Shown: piece by piece, positions 1 to 5,467 of the stretch
Numbering within the stretch: the stretch's first letter is position 1
How the letters are laid out: the number at the start of each line of letters is the position of its first letter
Assembly (NCBI GenBank): GCA_005788585.1
Contig: SYBY01000114.1
Span: forward strand, 1-6,853
DNA: 6,853 nucleotides
From: Actinomycetota bacterium
Lineage (GTDB): Bacteria; Actinomycetota; Thermoleophilia; Solirubrobacterales; Solirubrobacteraceae
Direction: 5' to 3'
Notes under the pieces: model-generated
Databases searched by the model: none
Told to the model about the DNA's origin: nothing
What the model saw: the letters and a program-made list of their open reading frames with translations, nothing else
Program-made: the position numbers and the translations under genes

Positions 1-1
1 A

Positions 2-1093
2 GAGGTCAAGGAGGCCGCGAAGGCCGCGGACGCGAACGTCATCGTCTGCGACGACGAGCTCAGCCCGAGCCAGGAGCGCAACATCGAGGAGGCGCTCAAG
101 CTGCCGGTCATCGACCGCACCGAGCTGATCCTCGACATCTTTGCCGGGCACGCGAACTCCGCGGAGGGCAAGCTCCAGGTCGAGCTCGCGCAGCTCGAGT
201 ACAACATGGCGCGCATGCGAGGCCTGTGGACCCACCTCGACCGCCTCGGCGTCGGTGGCGTCGGCACCCGCGGACCGGGTGAGACGCAGATCGAGACCGA
301 CCGCCGCCTGGCCCGCAATCGCATCACCGCGCTGAAGCGGCGGCTCGAGGAGGTCAAGGGCTCGCGGCGCACCATGCGCGCCGAGCGCGAGCGCGCGCAC
401 CTGCCGCAGGTCGCGCTCGCCGGCTACACGAACGCCGGCAAGAGCACCCTGCTGAACCGCCTCACCGGCGCCGAGGTCAGCGTCCGCGACCGGCTGTTCC
501 ACACGCTCGACCCGACGACCCGGACGATGGAGCTCCACGGCCGCGCCTACCTGCTCACCGACACGGTCGGGTTCATCCGCAAGCTTCCGCATCAGCTCGT
601 CGAGGCGTTCGGTGCGACGCTCGACGAGACCCGTCTGGCCGATCTCGTCCTGCACGTCGTCGACGCGTCGGCGCCCGAAGACGAGATGGTCGACATGCTG
701 CGCGCCGTCGACGAGGTCCTCGAGGACATCGGCGCCGGCGACAACCCGCGCATCCTGGTCTTGAACAAGGCCGACGCGATCGACGACGACCGCCGCGGCG
801 AACTGCTCGTGCGCCACCCGGACGGCGTCCTGGTCTCGGCGGTCACCGGCGAGGGCCTGGAGGAGCTGGGCGAGCGCATCGAGCAGGAGTTCCGCCGGCG
901 CCTGCGTACGGTCGACGTCCTGCTCCCGTACGCGGAGGGCGCCCGGCTGGCCGAGCTGCACGAGGTGGCCGGCGACGACCTGCGGCGCGAGGACACGCCC
1001 ACCGGGGTCCGCGTGAGCGCCCGCGTTCCGGCCGCGATGGCCGACCGCCTGGAGCCCTTCACCTACGGGTCGAACGGCGCCAGCGGCGCCTGA
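2..1093 (+). CDS. hflX: GTPase HflX, 5'-truncated by window edge
   Basis: This is the C-terminal 363 residues of HflX, a GTPase that binds the 50S ribosomal subunit and, in characterised bacteria, splits or rescues stalled ribosomes under heat or antibiotic stress. The frame is open from base 2, so the ATG at 206 is internal: residues 1-68 before it already match the HflX N-terminal domain ([25 protein letters not shown]). The linker motif [15 protein letters not shown] follows at about residues 88-102, then a charged helical stretch. The G domain shows G1 GYTNAGKS (141-148), G2-like TLDPTTR (168-174), G3 DTVGF (187-191), G4 NKAD (255-258) and G5 SAVTGEG (279-285), all intact. A C-terminal domain ends in ASGA. 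The usual family length is about 400-450 residues, so probably 50-90 residues lie upstream. The stop codon lies inside an inverted repeat shared with the convergent gene. Identification is secure. Confidence 0.97.
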   Translation, partial: EVKEAAKAADANVIVCDDELSPSQERNIEEALKLPVIDRTELILDIFAGHANSAEGKLQVELAQLEYNMARMRGLWTHLDRLGVGGVGTRGPGETQIETDRRLARNRITALKRRLEEVKGSRRTMRAERERAHLPQVALAGYTNAGKSTLLNRLTGAEVSVRDRLFHTLDPTTRTMELHGRAYLLTDTVGFIRKLPHQLVEAFGATLDETRLADLVLHVVDASAPEDEMVDMLRAVDEVLEDIGAGDNPRILVLNKADAIDDDRRGELLVRHPDGVLVSAVTGEGLEELGERIEQEFRRRLRTVDVLLPYAEGARLAELHEVAGDDLRREDTPTGVRVSARVPAAMADRLEPFTYGSNGASGA

Positions 1094-1109
1094 CCGGGCT
1101 CAGGCGCCG
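1084..1109. terminator. Bidirectional terminator-like hairpin containing both stop codons
   Basis: The sequence CGGCGCCTGA (1084-1093) is followed by a 6-nt loop (CCGGGC) and its exact reverse complement TCAGGCGCCG (1100-1109), giving a perfect 10-bp stem. The TGA at 1091-1093 stops hflX, and TCA at 1100-1102 is the TGA stop of the convergent YciI-like gene on the other strand. Each arm therefore encodes the Gly-Ala-stop end of one protein. No clear T-tract follows on either strand, as is common for GC-rich actinobacterial hairpins. The structure is seen directly; terminator function is inferred from its position between convergent genes. Confidence 0.65.
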
Positions 1110-1384
1110 GCGACCACCGTCCACGGCTGCACGTGGTAGGCGGTGACCAGGCCGCCACGCACGTAGGGGTCGGCCTCGACGAACGCGGGGATCGCGTCAG
1201 CAGCGTCCTCGGTCCAGACCAGCAGCGCCCCGGTCGGTGGATCGCCGACCGCGCCCGCGGTCAGGAGCCGTCCTGCCTCGACCTCCCGGGCGATGTTCGC
1301 CAGGTGCTCCTCGCGCAGCGGGCCGCGCCGCTCGAGGACGTCCGAGACGTAGTCGTAGGTCAACAGCAGGCGCGTGACGGGCAT
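1100..1384 (-). CDS. YciI-like (YCII-related) small protein
   Basis: The product is 94 residues, MPVTRLLLTY to PWTVVAGA, the normal size for the YciI-related family (small alpha/beta barrel proteins, dimeric, related to dyes such as muconolactone isomerase folds). The pattern fits: an N-terminal strand LLLTYDYV, the R-x(5)-H helix with His27 (REEHLANIA), the GRLLTAGAVGDPPTGALLVW strand-turn-strand, and a late Asp (DPYVRGGLV) near residue 72. A conserved His and Asp are the usual candidate active-site residues of the family. The biochemical role of most members is unknown and I assign none here. The ATG at 1384 is preceded by GGAGA at 1394-1398, nine bases away. The start shares one base with the stop of the upstream MazG-like gene (TGATG), so translation is probably coupled. 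A longer in-frame extension upstream to 1624 exists but is arginine-rich shadow sequence of the MazG-like gene. Confidence 0.85.
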   Translation of the reverse strand: MPVTRLLLTYDYVSDVLERRGPLREEHLANIAREVEAGRLLTAGAVGDPPTGALLVWTEDAADAIPAFVEADPYVRGGLVTAYHVQPWTVVAGA

Positions 1385-1716
1385 CAGCGGTCGTCTCCGC
1401 TGCCGGTGAGGACCCCGCGCTCCTGGCGCGACCGGAGCTTGGCGAGGTTCGCGGCGGCGATCTCGTCGAGGTCGAGCCGGGCCTCCGTCGCGATCTGCGC
1501 GGCGTACCAGAGGACGTCGCCGAGCTCCTTGGCGATCGCCGACCGGCGCTCCTCGCTGAGGACGCCCGCGTCGTCGCGGACCATCTTCTTGACCTTCTCC
1601 GCGACCTCGCCGGCTTCGCCGCACAGGCCGAGGGTGGGGTAGAGGAGGTTGTCGCCCGCGTCGGGGTAGACCGCGGTGGCGCGGGAGTCGCGCTGGTACT
1701 CGGCGAAGGTCGTCAT
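1384..1716 (-). CDS. MazG-like nucleotide pyrophosphohydrolase
   Basis: The 110-residue product, starting MTTFAEYQRD, is a single-domain all-alpha NTP pyrophosphatase of the MazG superfamily. Such enzymes hydrolyse (d)NTPs to NMP plus pyrophosphate, often as house-cleaning of aberrant nucleotides; the substrate here is not known. The metal-binding signature is intact: GEAGEVAEKVKK supplies the ExxE pair at about residues 34-37, and KELGDVLWYAAQIA supplies the ExxD pair at about 64-67. Its length fits the compact one-domain members, not the two-domain E. coli MazG. I chose the ATG at 1716 over the GTG at 1737 because the GTG lies inside a long hairpin and adds seven unconserved residues. Neither start has a Shine-Dalgarno sequence. 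TAGCCT at 1724-1729 sits where a -10 box of a leaderless transcript would be. The gene is followed with a one-base overlap by the YciI-like gene. Confidence 0.87.
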   Translation of the reverse strand: MTTFAEYQRDSRATAVYPDAGDNLLYPTLGLCGEAGEVAEKVKKMVRDDAGVLSEERRSAIAKELGDVLWYAAQIATEARLDLDEIAAANLAKLRSRQERGVLTGSGDDR

Positions 1717-1723
1717 CGCCGCG

Positions 1724-1729
1724 AGGCTA
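1724..1729 (-). promoter_or_regulatory. Candidate -10 box for a leaderless MazG-like transcript
   Basis: On the minus strand TAGCCT fits the actinobacterial TANNNT -10 pattern and ends seven bases before the ATG at 1716. Initiation would then fall at or next to the start codon, which agrees with the absence of a Shine-Dalgarno sequence. An upstream TCGTCA, 18 bp away, is only a weak -35 match. This is inference from spacing and a degenerate hexamer. Confidence 0.35.
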
Positions 1730-1734
1730 CGCGA

Positions 1735-1766
1735 CACGGAGCCGGCGTGACGACGCCGGCCCCGTG
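1735..1766 (-). terminator. Strong hairpin after the osmoprotectant transporter operon
   Basis: CACGG-A-GCCGGCGT (1735-1748) pairs with ACGCCGGC-C-CCGTG (1753-1766), giving a 14-position stem with a single A-C mismatch and the 4-nt loop GACG. It lies 22 bases past the stop of the substrate-binding protein gene and just before the MazG-like gene, both on the minus strand. The best reading is a transcription terminator for the transporter operon. There is no T-run behind it, so a Rho-independent mechanism is not certain; it could also be a 3' stabilising stem. Confidence 0.6.
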
Positions 1767-1787
1767 ATGTCGCAATGTGCGTGCTTC

Positions 1788-2774
1788 TCAGCCGGCGGGA
1801 ACGAGGTTGAACTGCTGCAGGTAGCCCGCGGCAGCCTGCTCCGGGGTCTCCTTGTCGAGGTCCACGCGGGCGTTGAGCTCCTGCATGACGTCCTCGTCCA
1901 GGTTCTCGTTGACCTTCGCGATCGTGGCCTCGAGGTCCGGCCCGGCCTCCTCGACGGTCTCGTCACGGACGAGGAACGTCGAGTTGTACGGGGGGAACAT
2001 GCCCTTGTCGTCCTCGAGCAGGACGAACCCGTCGCGGCGGTTCTGCGGGTCGGTCGTGAACACGATCGACACGTCGGCGTCCCCGCTCTTGAGCACCTCG
2101 TGGCGCTGCGCGATGTCGACCGGCGTGAACTCGCCGAAGTCGAGCCCGTAGACCTCCTCGAGGCCCAGCAGGCAGTCGCGCCGCTGGCGGCACTCCGGCG
2201 ATCCGTACAGCGTGAGGTCACCCTCCTTGCCCGCGAGATCGCTGATCGTCTTCAGGCCCAGCTCGTCGGCCGTGGCCTTGGTGACCGCGACCTCGTTCGA
2301 CGACGTGAACGGCGTGGCCGGGAACGCCGTGATGTTGTCCGCGGCGAAGTCCGTCTTGACCTGCTCGAACGCCTCGGCCGGATCGGTCGGCAGCTTGTCG
2401 GCCGGCACGTCGAAGAACGACAGCAGCGCCGTGCCGGTGTACTCCGGGTAGCCGTCGATCTGACCGTCCTCGAGCGCCTTCAGGGCGGTCTTCTCGTCGC
2501 CGAGGTTCAGCTCGGTCTTCACGGTGTAGCCCGCAGCGGCGAGCGCCTGCGCGTAGATCTCGCCGAGCACCTTCTGCTCGGTGAAGTTCTTCGAGCCGAC
2601 CGTCAGCTCGACGTCGGCGTTCTCGGCGTTCTTCGTGATCGCGGTGCTCTCGGCCTGGGTGGCCGTCGTCTCAGCGCTGCCGCCCTCGTCGTCGTCCCCG
2701 CACGCGGCGAGGCCCACGGGCAGCACGAGCGCGGCGAGGACGAACAGCAGCGCTCGGAGTCGTGTGGTGGTCAT
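1788..2774 (-). CDS. opuCC: Osmoprotectant ABC transporter substrate-binding lipoprotein (OpuCC/OsmF/ProX type)
   Basis: The 328-residue product captures a quaternary-amine osmoprotectant (glycine betaine, choline, carnitine or similar) outside the membrane and delivers it to the permeases. A basic start (MTTTRLR) and hydrophobic stretch lead to a lipobox LAAC with Cys25, so it is a lipid-anchored lipoprotein; an acidic, Ser/Thr-rich linker (about 26-52) follows. The mature domain has the family hallmarks VGSKNFTEQKVLGEIYAQAL (59-78), DGYPEYTGTAL (107-117), TPFTSSNEVAVT (154-165), the PEC-x5-C segment with Cys195 and Cys201 (probable disulfide), VFTTDPQNRRDGFVLLEDDK (238-257) and MFPPYNSTFLVRDE. 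The aromatic residues Tyr109, Tyr112 and Tyr263 are plausible parts of the cation-pi binding pocket. The start overlaps the preceding permease stop (ATGA), with AGGAGGG 13 bases upstream. It is the last gene of the operon. Exact ligand cannot be read from sequence. Confidence 0.93.
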   Translation of the reverse strand: MTTTRLRALLFVLAALVLPVGLAACGDDDEGGSAETTATQAESTAITKNAENADVELTVGSKNFTEQKVLGEIYAQALAAAGYTVKTELNLGDEKTALKALEDGQIDGYPEYTGTALLSFFDVPADKLPTDPAEAFEQVKTDFAADNITAFPATPFTSSNEVAVTKATADELGLKTISDLAGKEGDLTLYGSPECRQRRDCLLGLEEVYGLDFGEFTPVDIAQRHEVLKSGDADVSIVFTTDPQNRRDGFVLLEDDKGMFPPYNSTFLVRDETVEEAGPDLEATIAKVNENLDEDVMQELNARVDLDKETPEQAAAGYLQQFNLVPAG

Positions 2775-3532
2775 GGTGTGGTCGAAACCCTCCTGTTGAT
2801 GACGGTGAGGCGGCGGCGCTGGGTGCCGCGGGAAAGCTTGAGTCCTTCGGGGGTCGCGGCACGCTGGGCGGCGGCGAAGAGCAGTTCGGTCGCGATGGCG
2901 ACGGCGGCGACGAGCATCGCGGCGCCGACGCGGCCTTCGTCGCCGTAGACGCCTGCGTTGATGATCGGGTCGCCGAGGGTCGTCGCGTAGCCGGCCAGCG
3001 GCGCGATGGTCGCGGTCGCGACGACGTTGACCGCCGAGACGCGCAGGCCGGCCATGATGAGGGGAAGGGCGAGGGGCAGCTCGACGGAGGTGACGAGCTT
3101 CATCGCGCCCATGCCCATCCCGCGGCCGGCGTCGACGATCTCGCGCTCGACCTCGCGCATGCCCACGTAGGTGTTCGTCAGGATCGGCGGGATCGCGAGC
3201 AGTGCCAGCGCGAGCATGACGTTGACGAACCCCGCCCCGAACCAGGCGAAGAACACGAAGATCAGCGCAATGCTGGGCACCGCGCGGCCGATGTTCGCCA
3301 CGCTCACGGCGAGGAACCCACCGCGTCCGGTGTGCCCGAGGACGAGGCCCACGGGCAGCGCCACGGCGCACGCGACGACCATCGCCGCGACGGAGAGCTT
3401 GATGTGGCCCCAGAGCAGCTCGGCGGTCTGCTGCAGTCCGCCGACCGCGCCGCCGCCCCGGCCCTGGCGCTCGCGGACGAGGAAGTCGATGCCGTCGCCG
3501 AAGACGCCGAGCGCTGCGATGACCCCGTTCAC
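2771..3532 (-). CDS. opuCD: Osmoprotectant ABC transporter permease, second subunit
   Basis: This 253-residue inner-membrane protein forms half of the translocation channel of a betaine/choline-type importer. Hydrophobic segments appear at about 46-66, 72-98, 103-120, 155-180 and 203-223. The cytoplasmic EAA loop that docks on the ATPase is clear at about 128-155 (EREIVDAGRGMGMGAMKLV followed by VELPLALP). The conserved AVPSIALIFVFF and AIPPILTNTYVG segments are typical of the OpuCB/OpuCD/YehW-YehY family. The GTG start at 3532 overlaps the previous permease stop as GTGA and has GAGGG at 3540-3544, seven bases away; the open frame upstream to 4447 is shadow coding. Behind the last membrane segment is a basic tail (about 224-253, with QRRRLTVINRR). 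The CB versus CD label is by gene order only, since the two permeases are homologous. Confidence 0.92.
   Translation of the reverse strand: MNGVIAALGVFGDGIDFLVRERQGRGGGAVGGLQQTAELLWGHIKLSVAAMVVACAVALPVGLVLGHTGRGGFLAVSVANIGRAVPSIALIFVFFAWFGAGFVNVMLALALLAIPPILTNTYVGMREVEREIVDAGRGMGMGAMKLVTSVELPLALPLIMAGLRVSAVNVVATATIAPLAGYATTLGDPIINAGVYGDEGRVGAAMLVAAVAIATELLFAAAQRAATPEGLKLSRGTQRRRLTVINRRVSTTP
2788..2794 (-). promoter_or_regulatory. Ribosome binding site of opuCC with long spacing
   Basis: AGGAGGG on the minus strand is an excellent Shine-Dalgarno match but lies 13 bases before the ATG at 2774, longer than the usual 5-10. No nearer in-frame start exists (codons between read GFDHT), and the signal peptide fixes the start. 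It lies inside the end of the upstream permease gene and may favour re-initiation and higher output of the binding protein. Confidence 0.6.
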
Positions 3533-4248
3533 GACGCCGCCCTCGCACGGGTCCACGGCGTCATCATGCGCTGCGCCCCGAGGATGATGAGATCCAAGGC
3601 CGTTGCGAGCACGACGCACAGCCCGCCCGCGACCAGGACGTTGCTCTTGAACGCCTTGTCGGCCTCCAGCGGCTCGCCGAGCCCGCCGGCACCGGCGAAG
3701 AAGGCCAGGGCGGCGAGTCCGACCGTGGTGGTCGTCGCGATCCGCAGGCCCGCCATGATCGACGGGAGTGCCAGCGGCAGCTCCACGCGCCAGAGCAGCT
3801 GCCGGTCGGTCAGGCCCATCCCGCGACCAGCGTCCCGTGCCTCGTCCGGCACCGCGTCCAGCCCTTCGAGCACGTTGCGGAACAGGATGAGCAGGGTGTA
3901 GGCGGTCAGCGCGACGATGGCCGTCAGCGCACCGCGCCCCGTGACCGGCAGCAACAGGAAGAAGGCCGCCACGCTCGGGATCGTGTAGAGGATGCCGGTG
4001 ATGTTCGCGACCGGGGCGATGAGCCACCGGCGGCGGTAGGCCAGCACCGCGAGCGGGAACGCGATGAGCAGCCCGCAGGCCACGGACGCGACGACGAGCC
4101 AGACGTGTTCGAGGAACGGGTCGACGTACCGGTCGAGGTTGTCGACGATCCAGTCCGGACACACGCCGTTGTTGGCGACGCAGCCGGTGTCGGACTCCGA
4201 TCGGTCGCGGTAGAAGCCCTCCGGGACCTGGGCGAGGACGAACGTCAC
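3529..4248 (-). CDS. opuCB: Osmoprotectant ABC transporter permease, first subunit
   Basis: A 239-residue permease, partner of the following one. After an N-terminal segment of about 45 residues with two cysteines (Cys23 and Cys30, in GCVANNGVCPDW), hydrophobic segments occur at about 48-70, 76-100, 107-128, 163-186 and 203-225. The ATPase-docking EAA loop is DEARDAGRGMGLTDRQLL with VELPLALP (about 135-162). ILYTIPSVAAFFLLLPVTG and GLAALAFFAGAGGLG are characteristic of OpuCB/YehY-like permeases. The start is GTG at 4248, overlapping the ATPase stop as GTGA, with GGGAG at 4257-4261 eight bases upstream. If the N-terminus is outside the cell, the cysteine pair could form a disulfide; this is inference. 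It acts with the second permease, the ATPase and the lipoprotein in one importer. Confidence 0.92.
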   Translation of the reverse strand: MTFVLAQVPEGFYRDRSESDTGCVANNGVCPDWIVDNLDRYVDPFLEHVWLVVASVACGLLIAFPLAVLAYRRRWLIAPVANITGILYTIPSVAAFFLLLPVTGRGALTAIVALTAYTLLILFRNVLEGLDAVPDEARDAGRGMGLTDRQLLWRVELPLALPSIMAGLRIATTTTVGLAALAFFAGAGGLGEPLEADKAFKSNVLVAGGLCVVLATALDLIILGAQRMMTPWTRARAAS

Positions 4249-5357
4249 GCCGGCTGCTCCCGCTGCACGACGTCGTGGATGAGGTCGATGGAGATGACGC
4301 CCACGAGGGCGCCCCCGGCGTCAACCACGGCGCCGTACTGCACGGCGCTGGACAGCAGCCCGGACAGCGCGTCACGGAGCGTGTCGTCCTGGTCGATGCG
4401 GTGGACGGCGCCGTCGGTGCCCCATCGGACGGGTCGCCCGGCGTCATCGACCACGAGGTCGTAGGGGACGTCGGTCTCCGCCGGCGCGCCGACGGGCGAT
4501 CCGTCCTCGCGCAGGAGCGGCGCCTGGTGCAGCGCGACGTCGCGCACCCGCTGCAGTGCGAGGCGCTTCAAGGCCCGGTCGGCACCGACGAAGTCGCGTA
4601 CGAAGTCATCGGCCGGATGGGTGAGGAGCTCGCCCGGCGGCGCGTACTGGGCGAGGTGACCGCCCTCGCGCATGACGGCGATGCGGTCGCCCATCTTGAT
4701 CGCCTCGTCGATGTCGTGGGTGACGGAGACGATCGTCGTGCGCAGCTGGGCCTGGAGGCGCAGGAACTCGTTCTGGAGCCGGTCGCGGTTGACCGGGTCG
4801 ATGGCGCCGAACGGCTCATCCATGAGCATGAGCGGCGGGTCGACGGCGAGCGCCCGCGCGACACCCACCCGCTGCCGCTGTCCCCCGGAGAGCTGCGCGG
4901 GGTAGCGCGCCGCGATGTCGGGCTCCAGTCCGATGAGGTCGAGCAGCTCGTCGACGCGCGACGCGATGCGCGTACGGCTCCAGCCGAGCAGCCGCGGGAC
5001 CGTCGCGATGTTCTCGGCGATGGTCCGGTGCGGGAAGAGCCCGATCTGCTGGATGACGTACCCGATGTGCCGCCGCAGGTCGGCCTCGTCGCGGTCGCGG
5101 ACCGAGCGTCCACCGAGGAGGATGTCGCCCTCGGTGATCGAGATCATGCGGTTGACCATGCGCATCGCGGTGGTCTTGCCGCAGCCGGATGGACCGACGA
5201 GGACGCAGATCTCACCGGCCGGGACCTCGAGGGACAGCGCGTCGACGGCGGGGGCCGGACTGCCGGGATACCGCTTCGTGGCGGCCCGGAACTCGAGCGG
5301 CTCCGCATCGGCGGAGGGCTTCGGCCCCTCAGGCTGGGCGGTGTCGGCGCTGGTCAC
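4245..5357 (-). CDS. opuCA: Osmoprotectant ABC transporter ATPase with C-terminal CBS-like region
   Basis: The 370-residue ATPase energises betaine/choline-type import. All nucleotide-binding elements are intact: Walker A GPSGCGKTT (55-63), Q-loop QQ (103-104), signature LSGGQRQRVGVARAL (156-170), Walker B LMLMDE (176-181), D-loop region FGAIDPVNR and H-loop His214 (VTHDIDEA). MVNRMISITEGDI and IGYVIQQIGLFPHRTIAENI are typical of the ProV/OpuCA class. Residues about 262-366 form a CBS-pair-like region; the second half (HRIDQDDTLRDALSGLL, YGAVVDAGGALVGVIS) is a recognisable CBS repeat, the first is degenerate. In related transporters CBS modules sense ionic strength (OpuA) or bind cyclic di-AMP (OpuC of Firmicutes); either role here is unproven. 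The GTG at 5357 is the only plausible start before the domain and lacks a Shine-Dalgarno sequence. First gene of the operon; the stop overlaps the next start. Confidence 0.94.
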   Translation of the reverse strand: MTSADTAQPEGPKPSADAEPLEFRAATKRYPGSPAPAVDALSLEVPAGEICVLVGPSGCGKTTAMRMVNRMISITEGDILLGGRSVRDRDEADLRRHIGYVIQQIGLFPHRTIAENIATVPRLLGWSRTRIASRVDELLDLIGLEPDIAARYPAQLSGGQRQRVGVARALAVDPPLMLMDEPFGAIDPVNRDRLQNEFLRLQAQLRTTIVSVTHDIDEAIKMGDRIAVMREGGHLAQYAPPGELLTHPADDFVRDFVGADRALKRLALQRVRDVALHQAPLLREDGSPVGAPAETDVPYDLVVDDAGRPVRWGTDGAVHRIDQDDTLRDALSGLLSSAVQYGAVVDAGGALVGVISIDLIHDVVQREQPA

Positions 5358-5467
5358 GAGACGGTCGCCGGCAGACGGGGACAGCCGGCGAGCCGCCGAG
5401 TCTAGTTCGCCGCCGCGACGACCCTGGCTGCAGCGCGGCCCAGTCGGGTAGCGTGGCGCCGATCAGG
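5358..5467. promoter_or_regulatory. Divergent intergenic region between opuCA and the membrane-protein gene
   Basis: These 110 bases must hold the promoters for the leftward transporter operon and probably the rightward gene. On the minus strand TAGACT (5399-5404) fits a TANNNT -10 box and would give a leader of about 35 bases before the GTG at 5357; no good -35 is visible. On the plus strand TAGCGT (5449-5454) fits the same pattern and would give a leader of only about 7 bases before the ATG at 5468. Both assignments rest on degenerate hexamers and are tentative. Confidence 0.35.
5366..5390. repeat. Inverted repeat upstream of opuCA
   Basis: CGCCGGC (5366-5372) and GCCGGCG (5384-5390) are exact reverse complements separated by 11 bases. 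The repeat lies between the putative -10 box and the GTG start of opuCA, so it could be a leader hairpin or an operator for an osmotic or other regulator. In such GC-rich DNA a 7-bp repeat can arise by chance, so function is speculative. Confidence 0.3.

Noticed and set aside
206..1093. ATG at 206 as the start of the HflX gene
   Set aside because: The same frame is open to the left edge and encodes conserved HflX N-terminal sequence, so 206 is an internal methionine.
1385..1624. N-terminal extension of the YciI-like protein
   Set aside because: The extension is Arg/Gly-rich shadow of the MazG-like gene; the ATG at 1384 has a Shine-Dalgarno and gives the normal family length.
1764..2948. Long plus-strand open frame over opuCC
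   Set aside because: Shadow of the lipoprotein and permease genes: the opposite strand has a lipobox, family motifs and coupled starts.
2775..3548. 586-residue fusion of an N-terminal arginine-rich region with the binding protein
   Set aside because: The extra 258 residues are out-of-frame shadow of the permease gene; the signal peptide and lipobox set the start at 2774.
2762..3901. Plus-strand open frame over the permease genes
   Set aside because: The translation is His/Asp/Arg-rich without membrane segments, while the minus strand encodes two clear permeases.
4275..5405. Plus-strand open frame over opuCA
   Set aside because: Antisense shadow; the minus strand carries a complete set of ABC ATPase motifs.
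5399..5427. A full -35/-10 promoter for opuCA
   Set aside because: Only the -10-like TAGACT is acceptable; the sequence 16-18 bp upstream (CCAGGG or CAGGGT) does not resemble a -35 box.
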